Source of the DNA: Verrucomicrobiota bacterium
Lineage (GTDB): Bacteria > Verrucomicrobiota > Verrucomicrobiia > Chthoniobacterales > JAFAMB01
DNA length: 5,287 bases
Direction of reading: 5' to 3'
Assembly: GCA_019241095.1 (NCBI GenBank)
Contig: JAFAXJ010000045.1
Location: 1 to 5,287 of the forward strand
Shown here: one piece after another, positions 1 through 5,287 of the stretch
Layout: every line of letters begins with the position of its first letter
How positions within the stretch are numbered: the first letter of the stretch is position 1
Translations under genes and position numbers: made by a program
Notes under the pieces: model-generated
What the model saw: only the letters and a program-made list of their open reading frames with translations
What the model was told of the DNA's origin: nothing
Databases searched by the model: none

Positions 1-646
1 TAACCATGAACTCTTCAGCAATTTCGAGAATTTCATCTAAACGGTGACCAATAAAGATGACGGAAAGCCCGACTGCGGCCCTTTGACGTAAGTAATTGAA
101 AAAATGATGCGCTTGGAATGCATCCAATGATGAGGTCGGCTCATCCAGAATGAGCAATTTGAGCCTCGGATCTGCAGCGGCCCTGGCGATTTCAATCATC
201 TGGCGTACCGCTAACCGCAGAGTTCCGGTTTCCACACCAGATCTCAGTAAATGGCCGGGAAAAACCGTGCTGAAGGTGCTTTTCAGCAGCTGATTCGCAT
301 CGCGACGCCAGCTCCGAAGCGCTTTTCCGTATTCTAACAGAACGTTTTCGTTAGCAGTAAGATTCGTGCATAGCGAGAGCTCCTGATAAACAACACGAAT
401 CCCCAGGTGCTTTGCTTTAATCGGAGAGTAATGATCGAAATCAACGGATTGACCGTCGAACCATATTTCTCCCGCATCCGGCGCCAGCGTGCCGGACAAG
501 ATTTTCGTCAATGTAGATTTACCAGCACCGTTGCCTCCCAGCAATGCTGTAATCTTCCCAGACTGAACATTGAAACTTATATCTTTAACTGCAGCGGTGG
601 CGCCAAAACTTTTGCGGATATTCTGGGCTTGAATGACATAATCCAT
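1..646 (-). CDS. Sugar ABC transporter ATP-binding protein, RbsA/XylG type, N-terminal part only (gene runs off the left edge)
   Basis: This is the cytoplasmic ATPase that would power import of the sugar delivered by the binding protein encoded just upstream. The visible 215 residues begin MDYVIQAQNI and form most of one nucleotide-binding domain. They show Walker A GGNGAGKST (residues 37-45), the Q-loop in VYQEL (Q88), Walker B LLILDEP (164-170, catalytic E169), the D-loop SLD and the switch histidine in FIGHRLDE (H201). The ABC signature is unusual: where LSxGQ is expected it reads LRLAVRQ (143-149). The sequence IRKSFGATAAVKDISF and the general pattern are those of the first domain of RbsA/MglA/XylG proteins, which carry two fused domains in about 500 residues, so more than half should lie beyond the edge. 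ATG 646 is the only ATG, GTG or TTG start after the in-frame TAA at 673-671. No Shine-Dalgarno sits at normal spacing. It is probably co-transcribed with the binding-protein gene, 32 bp away. Family is confident; apiose specificity is inferred from context. Confidence 0.93.
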   Translation of the reverse strand, partial: MDYVIQAQNIRKSFGATAAVKDISFNVQSGKITALLGGNGAGKSTLTKILSGTLAPDAGEIWFDGQSVDFDHYSPIKAKHLGIRVVYQELSLCTNLTANENVLLEYGKALRSWRRDANQLLKSTFSTVFPGHLLRSGVETGTLRLAVRQMIEIARAAADPRLKLLILDEPTSSLDAFQAHHFFNYLRQRAAVGLSVIFIGHRLDEILEIAEEFMV

Positions 647-678
647 TGCTAGCCAGGCGCCATCCGCCCCTTACCTTT

Positions 679-1710
679 CTATTTCTTTTTTGATACGAGA
701 TTTTCTTCTACCCAATCCTTTGTGTAAACCGGACTGACAATTTGGCCCGGAGGCAAATTGGAGTAATCCTTGAGGTTATCTGCCGTTACACTTGCGCCGG
801 GCATTTTCAGCACCTTCGGCACTTCGGCTCCGTTAAGGACATCCAAGGTCAACCAGAACGCCGCAGCGCCAATTCCCGGAGCTGTATTTCCAGAGATAGT
901 TCGATAATCGCCTTTGTTGATTTGCTCTGACCACCAACGTAAAAAATTGGATGTACCACCTCCCTGGATAATGGGCAGCTTTCTCCCCGATTGCTCGAAT
1001 GCCTGAACGATTCCGATATCGTCACCTCCGCCCTGGGCGATAACGGCGTCAATGTGCGGTATAGTTGGCAAAATATTCGCCACAGCCGCCTGAGCAACTG
1101 AGGTTGTCGCCTGTCCATAGATTTCGCCAACGATCTTGATGTCAGGATATTTCTTCAGGGCGTCTTTTTGCGCGTCGGAAATAATTTGATCCGGAGCTGA
1201 ACCTTTGACTCCGCGAACAAGTAATACGTCCCCTTTTCCATTTAACAGATTCCCGGCTATGTAATCGGCCATTTTGCCGAACAGCCCCACCATATCGAAA
1301 TCGAGCTTGTAAGCACAATCCGCAGTAGCAATGGAATCAAAAGCAACAACTTTGATTCCGGCAGCGCAGGCTTTATCGATAACACCGTTTAAGGCGGTTG
1401 GAGAAGCAGCATTGATTGCAATCGCATCGACGCCTTGGAGGATCAGACTACTAAGCTGCGAATTTTGCTGGTTTACGGTTCCGTCTCCATTTTCGATGAT
1501 GTATTCGGAAATCAGGCCATCAGCCTTTGCTTTTTCAGCCGCGTCTTTAAAAGCATCAACCATCTGGCGACGCCAGATGTTGCCGTAATAGGAATTGGAC
1601 AGGGCTATTTTCCACTTCTTATTGGGGAGGCTGTTCTGAGTATTATCTGCTTTGCTGCTGTAAACAGAGCCAAAGCATAGGACAAATAAGGCGAAGCAAA
1701 TACTTTTCAT
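679..1710 (-). CDS. Periplasmic sugar-binding protein of an ABC transporter (RbsB-like, Peripla_BP_4 family), probably for D-apiose
   Basis: This is the solute receptor of a sugar ABC importer, acting in the periplasm. The 343-residue product starts with a signal peptide (MKSICFALFVLCFGSVYSSKA), with likely cleavage after A21. C12 is not in a proper lipobox, so a soluble rather than lipid-anchored form is expected. The mature part has the type I periplasmic fold: first strand and helix WKIALSNSYYGNIWRRQM (33-50), then QLSSLILQGVDAIAIN (85-100), a DKACAAGIKVVAFDS hinge strand (112-126), DAVIAQGGGDDIGIVQAFEQ in the second lobe (221-240) and IIQGGG (247-252). The length is normal for the family. 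ATG 1710 is forced, because an in-frame TGA lies three codons upstream. No Shine-Dalgarno is visible. It is the first gene of the minus-strand unit and precedes the ATPase, the usual order for such importers. It diverges from the apiose-oxidation genes; binding proteins of this type are known for D-apiose. The ligand is inferred from neighbours, and another pentose is possible. Confidence 0.93.
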   Translation of the reverse strand: MKSICFALFVLCFGSVYSSKADNTQNSLPNKKWKIALSNSYYGNIWRRQMVDAFKDAAEKAKADGLISEYIIENGDGTVNQQNSQLSSLILQGVDAIAINAASPTALNGVIDKACAAGIKVVAFDSIATADCAYKLDFDMVGLFGKMADYIAGNLLNGKGDVLLVRGVKGSAPDQIISDAQKDALKKYPDIKIVGEIYGQATTSVAQAAVANILPTIPHIDAVIAQGGGDDIGIVQAFEQSGRKLPIIQGGGTSNFLRWWSEQINKGDYRTISGNTAPGIGAAAFWLTLDVLNGAEVPKVLKMPGASVTADNLKDYSNLPPGQIVSPVYTKDWVEENLVSKKK

Positions 1711-1844
1711 AACTGTTCATTGGTACGGGCAAATCGCTCCTAGAGCGTGACTGTCTAGAATGCGTGGCCGACATACTTTGAGAGTGTTTGGGGGGCTATT
1801 ACTGAAGGTTAAAATTGCCAGGAGAGCCTATGAGGGTACGAATC

Positions 1845-1868
1845 TTTCGGCTTTAGCTAAAGCGGAAA
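1845..1868. repeat. 24-bp near-perfect palindrome, candidate operator or hairpin element
   Basis: The inner 14 bp, GCTTTAGCTAAAGC (1850-1863), is perfectly self-complementary. After one mismatched pair (1849/1864) the symmetry continues for four more pairs, TTTC on the left and GAAA on the right. Eleven of twelve pairs therefore match. It lies about 135 bp upstream of the binding-protein start and about 180 bp upstream of the lactonase start. It could be a dimeric repressor or activator site, or part of a dispersed palindromic element. There is no following T-run on either strand, so it does not look like a terminator. Confidence 0.6.
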
Positions 1869-1877
1869 ATTATGTCG

Positions 1878-1913
1878 CAGCGCTGGACTTTGTCCCAGCG
1901 CTGGAACTTGTCC
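1878..1913. repeat. Tandem direct repeat, two 18-bp units with palindromic CAGCGCTG cores
   Basis: Unit 1 is CAGCGCTGGACTTTGTCC (1878-1895) and unit 2 is CAGCGCTGGAACTTGTCC (1896-1913). They are head to tail with no spacer, and 16 of 18 positions are identical. Each unit starts with the self-complementary CAGCGCTG. At the junction this grows to CCAGCGCTGG (1895-1904), and GGAC-TTT-GTCC (1885-1895) could form a small hairpin. A further AGCGCT occurs at 1928-1933. The spacing of one repeat per 18 bp is compatible with paired protein sites (AraC-type proteins often bind direct repeats), but a decayed dispersed element is equally possible. Confidence 0.65.
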
Positions 1914-2045
1914 GTCGTTTGCTCCCTAGCGCTCTTCATACTACTTTGAGCCTCTTAACGGTGCCCCGAGCTTTTTAACTTGGCTAACCGTGCTCAATTG
2001 TTTGTGGGCGCTATCTAGTCATGTCGCAACCTTTTTCAGTCAATT

Positions 2046-3887
2046 ATGGCAAAACAAACCGATGCGATAGCTTTATCGACGCGATCCATCGATTGCATCT
2101 TCGAACCTGAAACCGGATTTCTCCGATATGTCCGATCCGGCAACTGCGAGTTACTGAGAGCGATATACGGGGCAGTGCGCGACCAAGATTGGAACACTGT
2201 TGAACCCCAGGTGACGATTCGCGAGTTGAAGAGGAGGGAAGATTACTTTCGAGTCAGCTTCCTGGTCCAGTGCAGCCTCAGAGAAATTCAATTTGGATGG
2301 GAAGGCACAATTGAAGCCGACGGCCTGTCGCTCGTATTTCGTTTCGAAGGTGCAGCGAAGTCTACATTCAAGAAAAACCGAATTGGTTTGTGTATTTTGC
2401 ATCCGATTCGGGAATGTGCCGGCCGACCCTGTCGTGCTGAACAGGTCGATGGTTCCTGGGTCGAAGGCGAGTTTCCGCTACATATTGCACCACATCAGCC
2501 CTTCAAAAATTTCCGTCGTTTAGTCTGGCAATCGGAGCCCGAACTAAAAGCAGAGCTTACGTTGAATGGTGAAACGTTTGAAATGGAAGACCAACGTAAT
2601 TGGACAGACGCTTCCTTCAAAACTTACGGAACGCCGCTTGAACTACCTTTTCCCGTGACCATTCAAGAGGGAGATTTCGTTGTACAATCGGCAGAATTAC
2701 GAGTGACATCAAGCCGACCCTCCAGGCCGGCGAGTTCTGGGGTTCTGGCTCTGAGGTTCGCCGCCGAATCTACGTCAAAGCCGATGCCTCAACTGGGATT
2801 GTGTGTCGCAAGTCACGGCCAGGCCCTCACCTCGACTGAAATTAAGCGCTTAGCGGAACTTCGCCTGGATCACCTGCGCGTCGACCTTCATCTGAGCAGT
2901 GCTGATTGGGAGCGCAAATATTTACAGGCAGATGCACAGGCGAACTCGATCAGTGCATCACTGCATGCTGCTCTGTTTTTGACCAACGACGCAGAGTCTC
3001 AATTGAGAAAATTCATTCAATTGGCTGATTTAACCAGAGTAAAGGTTTGCTTCATATTTCATGTAAATGAAAAATCGACCTCCCAGCAATGGTTGATGAT
3101 CGCAAAGCGTTTAATGCCCGGTTTGACTTTGGTTGCGGGGACAAACGCATATTTTGCCGAGCTGAATCGGCAGAGACCGCCTCGCGGTTTTCCTGCGGTC
3201 TACTCCATCAGTCCTCAAGTACATGCCATTGACGATCTGAGTCTGTTTGAGACCCTTGAGGCGCAACCGTCCACAGTTGAAAGCGGGTTGCGGTTCGTGA
3301 GTGACTCTTTTTTCATCTCTCCAATTACTCTGCGCCCAAGATTCAATCCGAATGCAACTGGTATGTCTGCTGATCGCCCCGGAGAGCTGCCCGCCGCGGT
3401 TGATCCAAGGCAGAGGCTAATGCAAGGGGCCTTATGGACGCTTGGCACGATCGGCGCGCTGGGTTCATCTCGTGGGGTTGCAAGCTTAACCTTCTTCGAA
3501 AGTACCGGTTGGCGCGGCTTAATGGAAACGGATACCGGCTCGCCGATACCTGAGCAGTTTCCCTCAGAGCCCGGTGAGATCTTTCCTGTTTATTCCGTCT
3601 TCTCGGCTTTAGCAGGGGCTAAGACAATCATCCAACCGACTGAACAGGTTCCAAACGGGTTGGCAGCATTTGGATTCAAAGGAGCAACCAACGGAAAATT
3701 TCAGTGTGCCATTGGGAATATTCGTCGAGCACCCAGTACGCTTCGATTACAGGTGCCAGGTGAAGAGATAGCGGGCTTTCGGATATCGGATCGCGGTGCA
3801 TTCGAGAACTTTTCGGCAGAACTCGATTCCGGCCAGATAACGTTAGAGCTGGGTGGGTATTCGATAACTATCCTCCAATGTTTGTAA
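2046..3887 (+). CDS. apnL: D-apionate lactonase (D-apionolactonase) family protein
   Basis: Probably hydrolyses D-apionolactone to D-apionate, the second step of D-apiose oxidation, in the cytoplasm (no signal peptide). The 613 residues have three parts. A beta-rich N-terminal domain (about 10-240) carries the strongest family marks: NRIGLCILHPI (111-121), CAGRPC (124-129) and FEMEDQRNWTDASFKTY (178-194). A middle domain (about 248-440) looks like a TIM barrel, with LRLDHLRVDLHL (272-283), VAGTNAYFAELNR (363-375) and SISPQVHAIDDLSLFET (387-403). The C-terminal part has SLTFFESTGWRGLMETD (480-496) and ends in beta strands resembling a sandwich domain. Length is about that of the family. ATG 2046 is the first possible start after an in-frame TAG at 2016-2018; no Shine-Dalgarno precedes it. 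It is first in the plus-strand unit, 75 bp before the dehydrogenase. That pairing strongly supports the role, since the product of one enzyme is the substrate of the other. Catalytic residues cannot be assigned from sequence alone. Confidence 0.85.
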   Translation: MAKQTDAIALSTRSIDCIFEPETGFLRYVRSGNCELLRAIYGAVRDQDWNTVEPQVTIRELKRREDYFRVSFLVQCSLREIQFGWEGTIEADGLSLVFRFEGAAKSTFKKNRIGLCILHPIRECAGRPCRAEQVDGSWVEGEFPLHIAPHQPFKNFRRLVWQSEPELKAELTLNGETFEMEDQRNWTDASFKTYGTPLELPFPVTIQEGDFVVQSAELRVTSSRPSRPASSGVLALRFAAESTSKPMPQLGLCVASHGQALTSTEIKRLAELRLDHLRVDLHLSSADWERKYLQADAQANSISASLHAALFLTNDAESQLRKFIQLADLTRVKVCFIFHVNEKSTSQQWLMIAKRLMPGLTLVAGTNAYFAELNRQRPPRGFPAVYSISPQVHAIDDLSLFETLEAQPSTVESGLRFVSDSFFISPITLRPRFNPNATGMSADRPGELPAAVDPRQRLMQGALWTLGTIGALGSSRGVASLTFFESTGWRGLMETDTGSPIPEQFPSEPGEIFPVYSVFSALAGAKTIIQPTEQVPNGLAAFGFKGATNGKFQCAIGNIRRAPSTLRLQVPGEEIAGFRISDRGAFENFSAELDSGQITLELGGYSITILQCL

Positions 3888-3962
3888 TTGTATGAAAGTC
3901 TCGCGAATTTCACCGCCCGAAGCATGTAGCGTTCGAAATGAATTTGCCACGATAAAGAAAAG

Positions 3963-5012
3963 ATGAGCCCACTGCGGATAGCTGTTCTCGGATGCGGGTT
4001 CTGGAGCCGCTTTCAGATTCCCGCTTGGCTTGAGTTGCCAGATGTTAAGGTCGTTGCTGTTTCCGACCCTGTACTGGACCGGGCGCAGGCGATGGCTGAA
4101 CGATTCCGAATTCCTGGGTGCTATCAAAGTCCGGAATCGCTGATTGAGGAGATTCATCCGGACGTGTTCGATATAATTACAAGTCCCGAGACACATCCGA
4201 AAATGGTGGCAATCGCAGCAACACACCGTATACCGGCTATTTGTCAAAAGCCTCTCGCAAGCGATTTTGCAACTGCTCTGGCGATGGTAGACCAGTGTCG
4301 TTCAGCGGGAATCCCACTTTTTGTGCATGAGAACTTTCGTTGGCAACTTCCGATTCGCGAGTTGCATCGCGTCTTGCAAACTGAGCAGATCGGGTCGCCG
4401 TTTCGCGCACGAATCGATTTCAACTCGAGTTTTCCTGTCTTTGAGAATCAGCCGTCTCTGAAGGAATTAGATCAATTTATTTTAGCTGATTTAGGAGTAC
4501 ATATCCTCGATGTCGTGCGGTTCCTTTTTGGTGAGGCAACGAACCTGTTGTGCCATACGCGCCGGATACAGCAAGACATTAAGGGGGAAGATGTCGCTAC
4601 CCTGCTGCTTGAAATGGAGGATGGAATGGCAGTCACTTGCAACCTGAGTTTTGCGAGCCGGACTGAATACGAAAGATTTCCTGAAACCTATATTTTCATT
4701 GAAGGGGAGCAGGGAAGTATCGAGCTCGGCCCTGATTTCTGGATAAGAGTGACAACGAAGAACGGAACACAATCAAAGCGGTATCCGTCACCGCTGTATT
4801 CATGGGCCGATCCTAGTTATGCGCTCGTTCACGCCAGTATCGTCGAATGTCATCGTAATCTGCTTGAAGGTTTGCGGGGGAGCGGTACCGCGGAGACCAC
4901 AGGGGTGGACAATCTACGAACGTTGCAGCTTGTGTATGGGGCCTATAAGAGCGCACTGCTTCATGAGGTCATAGCAACTGATCGGACCGAGCTATCGAAG
5001 TACGCGAATTGA
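3963..5012 (+). CDS. apsD: D-apiose dehydrogenase, Gfo/Idh/MocA family
   Basis: Probably oxidises D-apiose to D-apionolactone with NAD+ in the cytoplasm. The 349-residue protein has an N-terminal Rossmann domain with VLGCGFWS (8-15) and an acidic residue ending the second strand (VAVSD, D35), which favours NAD over NADP. The family lysine motif appears as CQKPLA (94-99, K96), a QKP variant of the usual EKP. VHENFRW (121-127) follows. The catalytic histidine motif is DLGVHILD (176-183, H180). KGEDVATLLLE (207-217), ERFPETYIFIEGEQGSIEL (237-255) and VDNLRTLQLVYGAYKSA (315-331) match what I recall of characterised D-apiose dehydrogenases, more specifically than the superfamily in general. ATG 3963 is the natural start, since it leads directly into the Rossmann strand. 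The preceding AAAGAAAAG abuts the start and is a poor ribosome site. It lies between the lactonase and the AraC-type gene, all in one direction with short gaps. Another aldose dehydrogenase is the main alternative. Confidence 0.87.
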   Translation: MSPLRIAVLGCGFWSRFQIPAWLELPDVKVVAVSDPVLDRAQAMAERFRIPGCYQSPESLIEEIHPDVFDIITSPETHPKMVAIAATHRIPAICQKPLASDFATALAMVDQCRSAGIPLFVHENFRWQLPIRELHRVLQTEQIGSPFRARIDFNSSFPVFENQPSLKELDQFILADLGVHILDVVRFLFGEATNLLCHTRRIQQDIKGEDVATLLLEMEDGMAVTCNLSFASRTEYERFPETYIFIEGEQGSIELGPDFWIRVTTKNGTQSKRYPSPLYSWADPSYALVHASIVECHRNLLEGLRGSGTAETTGVDNLRTLQLVYGAYKSALLHEVIATDRTELSKYAN

Positions 5013-5053
5013 GCCGGCGTCGAACAAGGAATCGGGAACAGACGCTTAACTAA

Positions 5054-5287
5054 ATGATTGCTTTTAGTTCACAGATTATCTCGATGCGATGTCTCCAGTC
5101 GGCGCCTGGAGCACACTGTGACTTCCATAGGCATTCGTTCCATGAATTCACTTTAGTAACAGACGATGAGACAACCAACGGCTATGCTTCAGGCAAAGCT
5201 AGATCGATACCAAACACACTTTATCTGTTCCACACTGGAGAGCTTCACGGTCACTGGAACGCTCCGAATCAGTCACCTCGCTTCTGG
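5054..5287 (+). CDS. AraC-type transcriptional regulator, N-terminal cupin sensing part only (runs off the right edge)
   Basis: The 78 visible codons stay open to the end of the window and give MIAFSSQIIS at the start. They resemble the N-terminal cupin domain of sugar-responsive AraC-family regulators: HRHSFHEFTLVTDDE (25-39) gives the HxH...HE cupin pattern, and IPNTLYLFHTGELHGHW (52-68) is the strand pair that in this family leads into the ligand pocket. The paired helix-turn-helix DNA-binding domain would be beyond the edge, so the family call rests on half the protein. ATG 5054 directly follows an in-frame TAA (5051-5053). ATG 5084 (codon 11) is a possible alternative start, and neither has a clear Shine-Dalgarno. 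The gene begins 41 bp after the dehydrogenase in the same direction, so it may be co-transcribed and regulate the locus. A plain cupin enzyme is the alternative. Confidence 0.75.
   Translation, partial: MIAFSSQIISMRCLQSAPGAHCDFHRHSFHEFTLVTDDETTNGYASGKARSIPNTLYLFHTGELHGHWNAPNQSPRFW

Larger units (their letters stand above)
1711..2045. promoter_or_regulatory. Divergent intergenic region between the transporter unit and the catabolic unit
   Basis: About 335 bp separate the start of the binding-protein gene (minus strand) from the start of the lactonase gene (plus strand), so both promoters and their operators should lie here. I could not find a -35/-10 pair with good spacing on either strand and do not mark one. 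The recognisable structure lies in the middle: a palindrome at 1845-1868 and a tandem repeat at 1878-1913, listed separately. A 72-codon open frame crosses the region on the plus strand, but it looks non-coding. The left part (1711-1840) and right part (1934-2045) show nothing distinctive. Confidence 0.6.

Noticed and set aside
407..652. Plus-strand open frame opposite the ATPase
   Set aside because: It is antisense to the Walker A region of a clear ABC ATPase and its product has no domain-like features.
849..1130. Minus-strand frame inside the binding-protein gene
   Set aside because: It overlaps the second lobe of a complete binding protein in another frame; composition is that of a shadow frame.
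1760..1978. 72-codon plus-strand open frame in the intergenic region
   Set aside because: It runs straight through the palindrome and tandem repeats, has no ribosome site, resembles no family I know, and would occupy the only space for both promoters.
1971..2045. Sigma-70-type promoter before the lactonase
   Set aside because: TTGTTT (1998-2003) and TATCTA (2012-2017) can be seen but are only 8 bp apart, so they do not make a valid pair.
3888..3962. Possible small gene or terminator in the 75-bp gap between lactonase and dehydrogenase
   Set aside because: Short ATG frames here close quickly, and no GC-rich hairpin with a T-run is present; only small chance symmetries such as TTCGAA were seen.
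3843..4247. 134-codon minus-strand frame over the lactonase end and dehydrogenase start
   Set aside because: It lies opposite the conserved Rossmann domain of the dehydrogenase, is rich in Cys, His and Arg, and has no recognisable motif.
4491..4772. 93-codon minus-strand frame inside the dehydrogenase
   Set aside because: It is antisense to the conserved catalytic-histidine region and has no independent support.
5013..5053. Possible terminator between the dehydrogenase and the AraC-type gene
   Set aside because: Only a 5-bp stem (GCGTC/GACGC) with a loop of about 19 bases can be drawn, and no T-run follows.
1..5287. CRISPR array, tRNA, rRNA, transposase gene or prophage genes
   Set aside because: No regularly spaced repeats, tRNA-like folds, rRNA motifs or transposase or phage protein motifs were found on either strand.

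Overview
The window looks like the centre of a bacterial D-apiose uptake and oxidation locus. It has two divergent transcription units separated by an intergenic region of about 335 bp. The assignment rests on two adjacent plus-strand genes. The first resembles D-apionate (D-apionolactone) lactonase, ApnL. The second resembles D-apiose dehydrogenase, ApsD, of the Gfo/Idh/MocA family. Both were recognised from remembered family motifs, not from a database search.

Layout: On the minus strand, reading right to left, a secreted periplasmic sugar-binding protein (679-1710) is followed 32 bp later by the N-terminal part of an RbsA-type sugar ABC transporter ATPase (1-646), which runs off the left edge. 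A permease gene would be expected further left. Positions 1711-2045 hold no convincing gene. They carry a near-perfect 24-bp palindrome and a head-to-tail pair of 18-bp repeats with self-complementary cores. On the plus strand come the lactonase (2046-3887), the dehydrogenase (3963-5012) and the first 78 codons of an AraC-type regulator (from 5054), cut by the right edge.

Inferred working: the binding protein captures a sugar, probably D-apiose released from plant cell-wall apiosides or rhamnogalacturonan II, and the ABC transporter imports it. The dehydrogenase oxidises it to D-apionolactone with NAD+, and the lactonase opens the lactone to D-apionate. The AraC-type protein may sense the sugar or a metabolite and control one or both units. 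The enzymes that consume D-apionate (oxidoisomerase, then decarboxylase or kinase/RuBisCO-like branches) are not in the window.

Organism: a diderm is likely, because there is a classical periplasmic binding protein with a signal peptide and no lipobox. The base composition is moderate, and none of the five gene starts has a well-placed Shine-Dalgarno sequence. A plant- or soil-associated lineage such as Acidobacteriota or Verrucomicrobiota would fit, but this is a low-confidence guess.
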